Source: Natrinema sp. DC36 (GTDB taxonomy: Archaea; Halobacteriota; Halobacteria; Halobacteriales; Natrialbaceae). Taken from it: a DNA stretch of 64,000 bases. Below are positions 8,574 to 17,483 of this stretch, one piece after another. The position numbers were made by a program, and so were the translations under genes. Where the stretch lies: contig NZ_CP084472.1 in NCBI RefSeq assembly GCF_020405225.1, positions 2,666,001-2,730,000 of the forward strand, written 5' to 3'. The number at the start of each line of letters is the position of its first letter. The stretch's first letter is position 1. A model generated the notes under the pieces. It ran no database searches and was not told the DNA's origin. It saw only the letters and a program-made list of their open reading frames with translations.

Positions 8574-9215
8574 ATGGCTATCGACCTGCCGTCCGCCGTC
8601 GCCGACGACTGGCGTCGCCTCGGCGACCGAACCGACGAACGCAGCCTCTCGCTCGCGACGGTCACCGCCGAGACGACCGTTTTCGAACACCGGCCGACCG
8701 CCGACGCCCTCGAGCGGCTCCGTTCCGGCGGCGACATCCCGGCTCGATCGCTGTTCACCGTCGATCTGCAGATCAGCCCCTCGCTGTCGGCTATCGGCCT
8801 CGAGCCGGCTGCCGCCCTCGAGATGGCGGCTCCGAAAGCCCGCGATCAGTTCGTCGATACGATCGAAGACGACGGCATCGCGGTCGGCGCGGAACGCGCG
8901 AGCGAGTACATCGACCGGCCCGACGGGGCCGTCGGCCATCTCACCGTGCTCGAGGTCGCGTATCCGACTGATTCGGGCGCGGCGACTGACGGCGGAGAAG
9001 GAAACCCCGAAACGACATCGCTCAACGCCGAGGCCCACGTCGCCGTCTGGCCCGCCGCCGACGCGTACGTGATGGCCGGCGGGATCCTCCCGCTCGAGGC
9101 CCCCGACGGCGCGGACCTGCTCGGGGCCGCCCTCGACGTGGACCCGGCTCGAGATCGGGAGGCGATCGTAGATCTGTTTCGGGGGCTCGAACTCGAGGAC
9201 GCGGGAGACGACTGA
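8574..9215 (+). CDS. Conserved haloarchaeal protein of unknown function
   Basis: The 213-residue soluble, acidic protein has no signal peptide or membrane helix. A beta-rich pattern (LSLATVTAETTVFEH, LFTVDLQISPSL, HLTVLEVAYPT, EAHVAVWPAADAYVMAGG) suggests an alpha/beta sandwich. I recognise the style of a haloarchaea-specific family (possibly DUF6517-related) but cannot name a function. It sits alone between the symporter and a CARF-like regulator. The start at ATG 8574 fits a TATA-poor, GC-rich upstream region only loosely, so the start is moderately certain. Confidence 0.6.
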   Translation: MAIDLPSAVADDWRRLGDRTDERSLSLATVTAETTVFEHRPTADALERLRSGGDIPARSLFTVDLQISPSLSAIGLEPAAALEMAAPKARDQFVDTIEDDGIAVGAERASEYIDRPDGAVGHLTVLEVAYPTDSGAATDGGEGNPETTSLNAEAHVAVWPAADAYVMAGGILPLEAPDGADLLGAALDVDPARDREAIVDLFRGLELEDAGDD

Positions 9216-9289
9216 TCGTCCCGCCATCGAAATTAGTAACGCGGACGTCGACTCGGAGCTTTTGTAACGGCTCCGCCTAACTGTCGATT

Positions 9290-10192
9290 ATGCAAACCCA
9301 CATCGTCCCGGTCGGCTTCGACTACGACCGGCTGATCGCGCCGCTGGTGCGCGATCAGATCGACGTCGACAGCGTCATCCTCCTCGAGGGAGCCGTCGGC
9401 AGCGAGGCTAACGTCGAGTACTCCCGACACCTCTCGAAGAAACTCGAGACGGACTTCGAGAACCTGCTGGGTGCCCGAACGGAGCGGTTCGTCCTCGAGG
9501 ACGTCTACAACTACGACGACGCCTTCGAGCAGGCTTACGAGCTCATCACGGCGGAGCTCGATTCGGGCAACGAGGTCTGGGTCAACGTCGCCGCGATGCC
9601 CCGGACCGTGAGCTTCGCGTTCGCCAACGCGGCCCACTCCCTCATGGTCGAACGCCAGGAGGACCGCGAGGGGATCCACACCTACTACACCGCCCCCGAG
9701 AAGTATCTCGAGACCGAACTCGCCGAGGAGCTTCGCGAACAGATCTCGCTGCTCGAGGATCTCCGCGACGAGGACGACCGGACCGACGACGACCGCCTCG
9801 CGGAGCGCCTCGAGAGCGCTCGCAACCTGCTAGCCGAGTTCGACGAACGCGGGACGACCATCGGCGCGAAGGAGATCGACGGCAAGCACATCGTCGAGTT
9901 ACCGGTCGCCTCCTTCTCGAACGTCAAACCCTTCGAGGAACTCATTCTCTACAAACTCGGCGAGGACGGCGAGTTCGACTCCGTTTCCGAACTCGCCGAA
10001 TCGCTGGCCCGCGAGTTGAACGAGGAGTACACCGACAGCTTCCGATCGAAGGTCATCTACAACGTCGATCGGCTGGGCCCCGGCGGGAAGGGCTACATCG
10101 AGCGCGAGGAACACGGCAAATCGTACCGGACCCGACTGTCGCGGATCGGCGAACTGTGGGTGCGGGCTCACTCCGACGGCACCGAGGAGTGA
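9290..10192 (+). CDS. HFX_2341-family transcriptional regulator (CARF-like sensor plus winged helix)
   Basis: The 300-residue protein has an N-terminal Rossmann-like domain (about 1-150). It begins MQTHIVPVGFDYDRLIAPL, has VILLEGAVGSE after the second strand and the ligand-site stretch VWVNVAAMPRTVSFAFA; this matches the DUF6293/HFX_2341 family, related to CARF domains. A charged helical linker follows (about 150-185), then a winged-helix domain (about 215-295: EELILYKLGE, SVSELAESLARELNE, GKGYIEREEHGKSYRTRLSRIGELWV). By analogy with Csa3-type proteins it may sense a nucleotide ligand and control transcription, but no CRISPR locus is in the window. A CTTTTGTAAC box about 27 bases upstream supports the ATG at 9290. 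Confidence 0.8.
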   Translation: MQTHIVPVGFDYDRLIAPLVRDQIDVDSVILLEGAVGSEANVEYSRHLSKKLETDFENLLGARTERFVLEDVYNYDDAFEQAYELITAELDSGNEVWVNVAAMPRTVSFAFANAAHSLMVERQEDREGIHTYYTAPEKYLETELAEELREQISLLEDLRDEDDRTDDDRLAERLESARNLLAEFDERGTTIGAKEIDGKHIVELPVASFSNVKPFEELILYKLGEDGEFDSVSELAESLARELNEEYTDSFRSKVIYNVDRLGPGGKGYIEREEHGKSYRTRLSRIGELWVRAHSDGTEE

Positions 10193-10292
10193 GCGCCCGA
10201 CGCCGACGACTCGAGACGCTGCCCGAGCGGCCGGTCGCGGACACTGCCGGTCTCATCCTTACAACCGACCGCCGTGTACCGACACGCGAGCG

Positions 10293-11816
10293 ATGAATGT
10301 GCTGGTCGTTCTCGGCCATCCCCGGACCGATAGCTTCTGTGCCGCGTTAGCCGACTCCTACGTCGACGGCGCACGCGAGGCCGGCGTCGACGTCCGTCGG
10401 CTCGACCTCGCCGCACTCGAGTTCGATCCCGACGTCCGAACCGAAAGTCCCGAGGACCAACCACTCGAGGACGACCTCGAGATGGCCCAGCGCCAGATCG
10501 AGTGGGCGGACCACCTCGCGTTCGTCTATCCGAACTGGTGGGGGACGATGCCAGCGCTGTTGAAGGGGTTTTTCGACCGCGTCTTCACGCCGGGCTTCGC
10601 GTTCTCGCACTACGACGAGGGTGAGGGTGCGGGCCACCGGAAGTTGCTGAACGACAAAACCGCGGAACTGCTCGTGACGATGGACACGCCGAAGTGGGTG
10701 TACCGCTGGATCCTCCGACAACCGGGCACCAACGCCGTCAAGCGCGCCACGCTGGGATACGCCGGCGTTCGAACCACGCGCGTCACGAACATCGGCCCCG
10801 TCGAGGACTCGAGTCCGGCGGAGCGCGACGAGTGGCTCGAGCAGGCGACGCGGCTGGGCCGACAGTCGGCCGACGGCCCGGAGTCACCGACGACGCGAAC
10901 GAAACGTCGCGTCACGACGTGGCTCAAAGCGCTGCGACTCCAGTTCTACCCGATGGCGTGGATCGCCTACACCGTCGGTGCGCTGGCCGCGACCGGTTCG
11001 GACGGAATCTTCACGTCGGCGATCTACTGGGCGGGATTTTGTTTCCTCTTCTTCCTCGAGGCATCGACCGTGCTGAGCAACGAGTACTTCGACTACGAGA
11101 CGGATCGGCAGAATACGTTCGCGGGACCGTTTACGGGCGGCTCTCGAGTCCTGGTCGACGGTGAACTCGATCGATCGTCGCTTCGGGCCGGGATTCGGAA
11201 CGCCATCGTCCTCACCGCGATTGCCGCACTCGCCGCCCTCGCGTTCGGCGTCGGCTCGTCCCTCACGATGGCCGCCGTAATGGGGATCCTGGCAGTGCTA
11301 GCGCTCGGCTACACGGTGCCGCCGTTACAGCTGTCGTATCGCACGCTCGGCGAACTCGACGTCGCCGCGACCCACAGCGTCGGCGTCCTGCTCCTGGGGT
11401 TCGTCGCGTTCGGCGGCTCCTGGCGCGATCCGCTCCCGTGGCTGCTCGGCTTGCCGTTTTTCCTATCGATTCTGCCGTCGATCACCCTCGCGGGAGTGCC
11501 GGATTACGAGGCCGACCGCGCCGCCGGCAAGGAGACGCTCGCCGTCCGACTCGGTATCGACGGGGCGACGACGGTCGCGGCCGCGACGGCACTGTTCGCT
11601 GCGACGGCGGGAGTGGTACTGCTCGTGCTCGAGGCGTTCCCCCGCGCGTACGGTCCGCTCGTCGCCCTCAGCGTTCCTCACGCGCTCGTGATCGGCTGGC
11701 TGGTACGGGATCGGCTCGAGGCGTCGGCGATGCCGGACCGGATCGACGGAGCGATGGCCGCCTCGCTGTCCTATATCGTCTGGTTCGGTATCGTCCCGCT
11801 GGTCGAACTGCTCTGA
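10293..11816 (+). CDS. Fusion: flavodoxin-fold NAD(P)H:quinone reductase + UbiA-family prenyltransferase
   Basis: One 507-residue frame joins two families. Residues 1-190 are an NQO/MdaB-type FMN oxidoreductase: VVLGHPRTDSFCAAL phosphate loop, FVYPNWWGTMPALLKGFFDRVF flavin site and a Gly-Tyr motif. Residues 210-507 are a polytopic UbiA prenyltransferase with about eight helices; its first Asp-rich motif NEYFDYETD lies near 263-271, followed by GPFTGGSRVLVDGEL, and the second is DYEADRAAGKETLAVRLG near 403-420. UbiA enzymes attach polyprenyl chains to quinone, haem or glycerol-type acceptors. Fusion to a quinone reductase suggests coupled reduction and prenylation of a quinone-like substrate, perhaps in menaquinone metabolism. 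This coupling is an inference. No stop or frame break is visible at the joint. Confidence 0.8.
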   Translation: MNVLVVLGHPRTDSFCAALADSYVDGAREAGVDVRRLDLAALEFDPDVRTESPEDQPLEDDLEMAQRQIEWADHLAFVYPNWWGTMPALLKGFFDRVFTPGFAFSHYDEGEGAGHRKLLNDKTAELLVTMDTPKWVYRWILRQPGTNAVKRATLGYAGVRTTRVTNIGPVEDSSPAERDEWLEQATRLGRQSADGPESPTTRTKRRVTTWLKALRLQFYPMAWIAYTVGALAATGSDGIFTSAIYWAGFCFLFFLEASTVLSNEYFDYETDRQNTFAGPFTGGSRVLVDGELDRSSLRAGIRNAIVLTAIAALAALAFGVGSSLTMAAVMGILAVLALGYTVPPLQLSYRTLGELDVAATHSVGVLLLGFVAFGGSWRDPLPWLLGLPFFLSILPSITLAGVPDYEADRAAGKETLAVRLGIDGATTVAAATALFAATAGVVLLVLEAFPRAYGPLVALSVPHALVIGWLVRDRLEASAMPDRIDGAMAASLSYIVWFGIVPLVELL

Positions 11817-12121
11817 TCGCGCTCGTTCCGCGTATGAGAATCCGTCTGCAGCCCGATCACGATTTCCGAGACGCGAAACAGCTAACACGATCGCCGCTCG
11901 AACTCGCACGTATGGCTGCGCCCGCCGCAGTTGCATCCGATCCGTTCGACGGCCCGCGCAGTGTCGGTTTCGTAGGGGCTCCGTAGCCCCACATTTCCAC
12001 CCCGTTTCGACGGATGTATTGTCGCCGACCAGCATTCACAGCACAACGGCCGCTTTATGGACGATAGCCAACTTCACAGCCGGACGACGCACCGACGACG
12101 CCCGCAACGGGCGGTGAGAGC
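11817..12121 (+). promoter_or_regulatory. Spacer and promoter region before valS
   Basis: No gene is seen here. A short hairpin (GGGGCT arms, loop CCGT) lies at 11975-11990. CTTTATGG near 12051-12058 could be the valS TATA box, which would leave a 5' leader of roughly 40 bases before the ATG at 12122, longer than for most genes in the window. Confidence 0.4.
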
Positions 12122-14785
12122 ATGAGCATGGACGCGCCGGAACAGGACGATGAACCCACCCTCGAGGGCGGCTACGATCCCGACGCAGTCGAATCCCGCT
12201 GGCAACGGCGCTGGATCGACGAGGACGTCTACGCCTACGAGGCCGACGAGGAGCGGGACCCGAACACGGTCTACGCGATCGACACGCCGCCGCCGACGGT
12301 TTCGGGCAGCCTGCACATGGGCCACCTCTACGGCTCGACCCTGCAGGATTTCGCGGCGCGCTTCCAGCGGATGCACGACGGCGACGTGCTCTTTCCCTTC
12401 GGCTACGACGATAACGGGATCGCGAGCGAGCGCCTGACCGAATCGGAACTGGACATCCGCCATCAGGACTACGAGCGCCGCGAGTTTCAGGAACTTTGCC
12501 GCGAGGTCTGTGCGGAGTACGAGGCCGAGTTTACGGAGAAGATGCAGGATCTCGGGACCTCGATCGACTGGAACAACACCTACAAGACGATCGAACCGCG
12601 CGTTCAACGCATCTCGCAGCTGTCCTTCCTCGACCTCTACGAGAAGGGGCGCGAGTACCGCAAGAAGGCGCCCGCGATCTGGTGTCCGGAGTGCGAAACG
12701 GCCATCTCGCAGGTCGAGATGGAAGACGAGGAGCGCGCCTCGCACTTCAACGACATCGCGTTCGAACTAGTTGGCGACGACGCACCGCGAGAGGAGTTCG
12801 TCATCTCGACGACGCGTCCGGAGCTCATCCCGGCCTGCGTCTCCGTCTTCGTCCACCCCGACGACGAGGAGAATCGAGACCTCATCGGAGAGACCGCCCG
12901 GATTCCCCTGTTCGACCACGAAGTGCCGATCATCGAGGACGAGCGCGTCGACATGGAGAAAGGCAGCGGCGTCGTGATGTGCTGTACCTTCGGCGACCAG
13001 AACGATATCGAGTGGTACCAGGCCCACGACCTCCCGCTCCGGGTGGCCATCGACGAGTCCGCGACGATGACCGACCTCGCCGGTCCCTACGAGGGCATGT
13101 CCACCGAGGAAGCCCGCGAGGCCATCGTCGAAGACCTCGAGGACGAGGGCTCCCTTCGCGATCGCTGGGAGATTTCCCACGCGGTCCAGGTCCACGAACG
13201 CTGTGACACCGCCGTCGAGTACCGCGTCTCCAAGCAGTGGTACGTCGAGATCCTGGACCACAAGGAGGAGTACCTCGAGGCCGGTCGGGAGATGGACTGG
13301 TACCCCGAGAAGATGTTCACCCGCTACGAGCACTGGATCGAGGGCCTCGAGTGGGACTGGCTCATCTCGCGCCAGCGCGACTCGGGCATTCCGTTCCCGG
13401 TCTGGTACTGCGCGGACTGCGATCACGAGATCATGGCCGAGCGGGCGGACCTGCCAGTCGACCCGCTGAGCGACGAACCACCGGTCTCGGCCTGTCCCGA
13501 GTGCGGGGGCGACGAGTTCGAGGCCGAGGAGGACGTCTTCGACACGTGGGCGACCTCCTCGCTGACGCCGCTGATCAACGCCGGCTGGGACTGGAACGCC
13601 GACAGCGAGGAGTTCACGATGGACAACCCCGAGCTCTACCCGTTCGATCTGCGCCCGCAGGGCCACGACATCATCTCCTTCTGGCTGTTCCACACCGTCG
13701 TCAAGTGCTACGAGCACACCGGCGAGGTGCCCTTCGACGCGACGATGATCAACGGCCACGTCCTCGACGAGAACCGCGAGAAGATGTCCAAATCGCGGGG
13801 GAACGTCGTCGAACCCGACGAAGTGCTCTCGGAGTACCCAGTCGACGCCGTCCGGTTCTGGGCCGCCAGCGCCGCCGTCGGCGACGACTTCCCGTACCAG
13901 GAGAAGGACCTCACCGCGGGCGAGAAGCTTCTGCGAAAGCTCTGGAACGCCTCGAAGCTCGTCGACACGCTCGCACCCGCCGATCCCGACGAGCCCGCCG
14001 AGCTCGAGGCGATCGATCGCTGGCTCCTCGCGGAACTCGACGACGCCGTCGCGGATCTGACCGCACACCTCGAAGAGTACGAGTTCGCGAAGGCCCGCGA
14101 CCGCCTGCGGACGTTCTTCTGGAACACCTTCTGCGACGACTACCTCGAGATCGCCAAGACGCGCGAAGACAATCCGTCGACGCAGTACGCGCTGCGGACC
14201 GCGCATCGGACGTTCCTCGAGCTGTGGGCCCCGTTCTTGCCCCACGCGACGGAGGAGATCTGGCAGGCCGTCTACAGCGACGGTGGCGAGAATCTCGACA
14301 GGAGCAGCATCCACACCCGCGAGTGGCCCAGTCCGCAGGGGTACGAGGCGGACCTCGCGGCCGGCGAGACCGCCATGGAGGTCATCTCCGCGCTGCGACG
14401 CTACAAGAGCGAGCACCAGTTGCCGCTGAACGAAGACCTCGAGTCCGTTTCCGTCTACGGCCCGATCGACGGCTTCGAAGACGCGATCCAGCACGTGATG
14501 CACGTACAGGATCTCGCGGTGCTCGAGGAACCGCCGGAGATCACGACCGAAGTCGCGTCGATCGATCTCGACTACTCGTCGGTCGGCCCGAAGTTCGGGT
14601 CGAAGGTCGGCGAGATCGACGCCGGAATCGAGAGCGGCGAGTACGAGATCGACGACGACGAGGGCGTGCTTCGGGTCGCCGGCGAAGAACTCGAAGACGA
14701 CCTCTTCGAGGTCGAACTCGAGCGGACCTACTCGGGCGAGGGCGAGATGATCGAGACCGAGTCGGCGGTTCTCATCCTCGAGTAG
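12122..14785 (+). CDS. valS: Valyl-tRNA synthetase
   Basis: The 887-residue class I synthetase charges tRNA-Val. The catalytic HIGH-type motif reads HMGH (residues 62-65, in PPPTVSGSLHMGHLYG), and the KMSKS loop is complete (EKMSKSRGN, near 556-564). Between them lie the large CP1 editing insertion and a zinc-finger-like CPEC...CPECGG pair; HDIISFWLFH typifies ValRS. The anticodon-binding helical domain follows (about 620-790), with a C-terminal acidic extension. The length is normal for the archaeal enzyme. ATG 12122 is chosen because the protein then starts with the usual short acidic leader; ATG 12128 is also possible. Confidence 0.95.
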   Translation: MSMDAPEQDDEPTLEGGYDPDAVESRWQRRWIDEDVYAYEADEERDPNTVYAIDTPPPTVSGSLHMGHLYGSTLQDFAARFQRMHDGDVLFPFGYDDNGIASERLTESELDIRHQDYERREFQELCREVCAEYEAEFTEKMQDLGTSIDWNNTYKTIEPRVQRISQLSFLDLYEKGREYRKKAPAIWCPECETAISQVEMEDEERASHFNDIAFELVGDDAPREEFVISTTRPELIPACVSVFVHPDDEENRDLIGETARIPLFDHEVPIIEDERVDMEKGSGVVMCCTFGDQNDIEWYQAHDLPLRVAIDESATMTDLAGPYEGMSTEEAREAIVEDLEDEGSLRDRWEISHAVQVHERCDTAVEYRVSKQWYVEILDHKEEYLEAGREMDWYPEKMFTRYEHWIEGLEWDWLISRQRDSGIPFPVWYCADCDHEIMAERADLPVDPLSDEPPVSACPECGGDEFEAEEDVFDTWATSSLTPLINAGWDWNADSEEFTMDNPELYPFDLRPQGHDIISFWLFHTVVKCYEHTGEVPFDATMINGHVLDENREKMSKSRGNVVEPDEVLSEYPVDAVRFWAASAAVGDDFPYQEKDLTAGEKLLRKLWNASKLVDTLAPADPDEPAELEAIDRWLLAELDDAVADLTAHLEEYEFAKARDRLRTFFWNTFCDDYLEIAKTREDNPSTQYALRTAHRTFLELWAPFLPHATEEIWQAVYSDGGENLDRSSIHTREWPSPQGYEADLAAGETAMEVISALRRYKSEHQLPLNEDLESVSVYGPIDGFEDAIQHVMHVQDLAVLEEPPEITTEVASIDLDYSSVGPKFGSKVGEIDAGIESGEYEIDDDEGVLRVAGEELEDDLFEVELERTYSGEGEMIETESAVLILE

Positions 14786-14824
14786 GAATTCGCCGTCGTC
14801 CGTTCGCGACCGTCTCGCCGTCGG

Positions 14825-15538
14825 CTACGGCTGATTCCGGGCGGCTTCGCACTTTTTGACCCGGATGGCGAGCGCGAGAAACAGCGCCAGGAGGACGAAC
14901 GTGACTTCGCCGGCGGCGATCACGCCCAGCGCGTCGGCCTCGAGAAACACGGCCGCGTCGCGCTCGACGGGGATGATCGTGTGGTGGGGCTCGCCGACGA
15001 TGGGGACGAAGTAGTCGACGACCAGGTTGCTCCAGTACCAGAGGGCGGCGACGGCGACGGCCCACACCGGAAAGTCGCTGATCCGGTAGAGGACGAAGGC
15101 CTGCACGACCATCGCGAGGTGACTCCAGAATAGGAACTGGTACATCACCGGGGAGAGGTACGCGTAGGAGTCGGCGAACGCGAGCAGCGTGTAGGGCGTC
15201 CACAGTCCGAGGACGATATTACCGAAGAAGGCCAGCGCGGTGAGCCACGGCTGCTCGCGACCCAGCTTCCAGCAGGCGATCGCCAGCGCGATGAACAGCG
15301 TCGCGAGCGGGCTGTCCGGAACCCAGGGCCAGAGCACGGCCGCGGTCTCGGTGAACTGTCCCGAGTAATACCAGAAGCCGAATGCCGTCCCCGCGAGGTT
15401 GATCGCCACGACGAGCCACGCGAATCGCAATCCGAGGTCCTCGAGCGTGCGCGGAACGGGCGCGAGATACGCCGGAAGGGACGTATCGTCGTCGCGCTCG
15501 CGATCCGACAACCGGCCGCTCGAGGTCGACGCAGTCAT
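14825..15538 (-). CDS. DUF1405 multi-pass membrane protein
   Basis: The 237-residue protein has six or seven predicted helices. Family marks are the first helix with NLAGTAFGFWYYSGQF, the WVPDSPLATLFIALAI segment, LWTPYTLLAF and the WSHLAMVVQAFVLY helix; these fit DUF1405, whose function is unknown (a small transporter or membrane-bound enzyme has been suggested only by topology). The start at 15538 begins with a polar 36-residue tail before the first helix; earlier starts would add about 50 residues of arginine-rich translated promoter. It faces the acetoacetate decarboxylase-like gene head to head, sharing a 99-base divergent control region. Confidence 0.75.
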   Translation of the reverse strand: MTASTSSGRLSDRERDDDTSLPAYLAPVPRTLEDLGLRFAWLVVAINLAGTAFGFWYYSGQFTETAAVLWPWVPDSPLATLFIALAIACWKLGREQPWLTALAFFGNIVLGLWTPYTLLAFADSYAYLSPVMYQFLFWSHLAMVVQAFVLYRISDFPVWAVAVAALWYWSNLVVDYFVPIVGEPHHTIIPVERDAAVFLEADALGVIAAGEVTFVLLALFLALAIRVKKCEAARNQP

Positions 15539-15637
15539 TGTCCGGCGCGACGGACGGAGTCCGCAAAACAGTAGCGGTCCTCGTCGCCGACGGCCGAGAT
15601 CCGTACTACTACGACCGGTCCCGTCGTACCGTCGGCC

Positions 15638-16399
15638 ATGACTACCGGCGACGAACGGACGCGACGACGGCTTTCGACCGGCCACGTGGTTGACCTCCCG
15701 CTCGAGCTATCGTTCGCGATGGGTGGCGTGACGGTCCCCGCGCGTCGCAGTCGGCTCGAGGCAGTCCTCCCGGAGGGGCTTTCGTCGCTCGCGATCGCCC
15801 CCGGCGTCGGCTGCGTCGCACTCATCGGGATTCAGTACCACCAGGTCGGTGGCGGGGATCGAGGCGAGACGGGCCTCGAGCCCTACGACGAGTTCGCCGT
15901 CATCATCCCGGCGGTCCGCGGGAGTCGAACGACCCTCCCCCTCGCACAGCTCGCGGACGGCGAGATCGGCGGCTACGTGCACTGGCTCCCGGTCACGACC
16001 GATCCCTCGGTCGCGCTCGGCCGCGAGTGCTGGGGCTATCCCAAGGAACGGGCCGACATCACGGTGACCGACGGCCCGAACGGGGTTCGAGCCGTCGTCG
16101 ACGGCGGCCGCTACGGCGGGCGCGAGACCGTCCGACTCGAGGTCTCCCGGCCCCGACTCAGTCCGCAGGCGCGCGACTGGACGATGGCCAGTTTCACGCG
16201 CAAAGACGGCGCTCTCCTGCGGACGAACGCCCAGATTCGGGGTGAGGTGGCGATCGGGATCGGACCGTCGGTCGGGACGCGTCTCGAGGTCACGGGGGAG
16301 CTGGCACGGGAGCTCGGACTGTGGCGACGGCCGCTCACCCGGCTGTACGGGTCGGACGTTCGAGCGCGTCTGTTCGAGGGCGAACGGGTCCTCGAGTGA
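15638..16399 (+). CDS. Acetoacetate decarboxylase-family protein
   Basis: The 253-residue protein belongs to the ADC-like beta-cone family. The diagnostic segment GRECWGYPKERADI near residues 128-141 carries the lysine position that, in acetoacetate decarboxylase, forms the Schiff base with the 2-oxo/3-oxo acid. A preceding YDEFAVIIPA strand and the HWLPVTTDPSVALGRE stretch are also typical. The second lysine of the classical Lys-Lys pair is Glu here, so the pKa-tuned decarboxylase chemistry may differ; many relatives are aldolase-dehydratases or of unknown use. It is followed after 72 bases by pdxS, with no obvious functional link. Confidence 0.75.
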   Translation: MTTGDERTRRRLSTGHVVDLPLELSFAMGGVTVPARRSRLEAVLPEGLSSLAIAPGVGCVALIGIQYHQVGGGDRGETGLEPYDEFAVIIPAVRGSRTTLPLAQLADGEIGGYVHWLPVTTDPSVALGRECWGYPKERADITVTDGPNGVRAVVDGGRYGGRETVRLEVSRPRLSPQARDWTMASFTRKDGALLRTNAQIRGEVAIGIGPSVGTRLEVTGELARELGLWRRPLTRLYGSDVRARLFEGERVLE

Positions 16400-16471
16400 C
16401 GGATACAGGGGGTGTCGGCCGAATCGATCACAAAGAACACGCGTAAGTGCAGCGGCTCCAAACCGGGTAGT

Positions 16472-17380
16472 ATGACCGAGGAAACCGATCTCGAGGACCT
16501 CAGGCGCGGCACCGATCTCGTCAAGCGCGGCTTCGCCCGGATGCAGAAGGGCGGCGTCATCATGGACGTCGTCGACCCCGAACAGGCCCGCATCGCCGAG
16601 GAGGCCGGCGCCGTCGCGGTGATGGCGCTGGAAGCCGTCCCCGCGGACATCCGCAAGCGCGGCGGCGTCGCGCGGATGGCGGATCCCGGTGACGTCGAGG
16701 AGATCGTCAACTCGGTCTCGATCCCCGTCATGGGGAAGGCCCGCATCGGCCACACGAAGGAGGCCCAGATCCTCGAGGCCGTCGGCGTGGACATGATCGA
16801 CGAGAGCGAAGTGCTCACGCCGGCGGACGACGCCTACCACATCGACAAGCGCGACTTTACCGCGCCGTTCGTCTGCGGCGCGCGCGACCTCGGCGAGGCG
16901 CTGCGCCGGATCGACGAGGGCGCAGCGATGATCCGGACCAAGGGCGAGGCCGGCACCGGCGACGTCAATCAGGCCGTCCACCACCAGCGGACGATCAAGG
17001 GTGCCATCCGGAAACTCGAGGGCATGAGCCACGAGGAACGGGAGGCCTTCGCCCGCGATATCGAAGCGCCGGCGGAACTGGTCCACGAGACCGCCGAGAT
17101 GGGGCGGCTGCCGGTCGTCAACTTCGCGGCGGGCGGGATCGCGACGCCCGCCGACGCCGCGCTCATGATGCATCACGAGTGCGACGGCATCTTCGTGGGC
17201 AGCGGAATCTTCGGCGCGGAGAACCCGCCCGAAATGGCCGACGCGATCGTTCAGGCGACGAACAACTGGGACGAACCCGAGACGCTCGCCGAGATCTCGA
17301 AGCACCTCGGCAAGGGGATGAAAGGCGACGCGAACGTCGACCTCCCCGAGGAAGAGAAGCTGCAGGGCCGCGGCGTTTAG
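16472..17380 (+). CDS. pdxS: Pyridoxal 5'-phosphate synthase lyase subunit PdxS
   Basis: The 302-residue TIM-barrel enzyme makes PLP from ribose 5-phosphate, glyceraldehyde 3-phosphate and ammonia. Signature segments are all present: [52 protein letters not shown] with the Schiff-base lysine, [10 protein letters not shown] with the second catalytic lysine, and [17 protein letters not shown] with the phosphate-binding loop GIFGAENP. The glutaminase partner PdxT is not in the window. ATG 16472 gives the family-typical N-terminus. A CGTAAGTG element lies about 27-30 bases upstream. Confidence 0.95.
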   Translation: MTEETDLEDLRRGTDLVKRGFARMQKGGVIMDVVDPEQARIAEEAGAVAVMALEAVPADIRKRGGVARMADPGDVEEIVNSVSIPVMGKARIGHTKEAQILEAVGVDMIDESEVLTPADDAYHIDKRDFTAPFVCGARDLGEALRRIDEGAAMIRTKGEAGTGDVNQAVHHQRTIKGAIRKLEGMSHEEREAFARDIEAPAELVHETAEMGRLPVVNFAAGGIATPADAALMMHHECDGIFVGSGIFGAENPPEMADAIVQATNNWDEPETLAEISKHLGKGMKGDANVDLPEEEKLQGRGV

Positions 17381-17455
17381 CTGACTGACGACTGATCCGT
17401 GTTCGCGTACTGACGCTCCGGAATCGGAACTGGAATCGATCAGCAAGCACGCTCG

Positions 17456-17461
17456 TTTTAT
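17456..17461 (+). promoter_or_regulatory. TATA box before the 17484 gene
   Basis: TTTTAT is centred about 26 bases before the ATG at 17484, indicating an independent leaderless transcript not co-transcribed with pdxS. Confidence 0.5.
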
Positions 17462-17483
17462 CCGTCTCCCGCGTCCCGACCGC

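Noticed and set aside
12767-14859. Long frames on both strands over valS
   Set aside because: They are antisense or shifted readings of valyl-tRNA synthetase, rich in Arg and Gly or Val as expected from codon shadowing.
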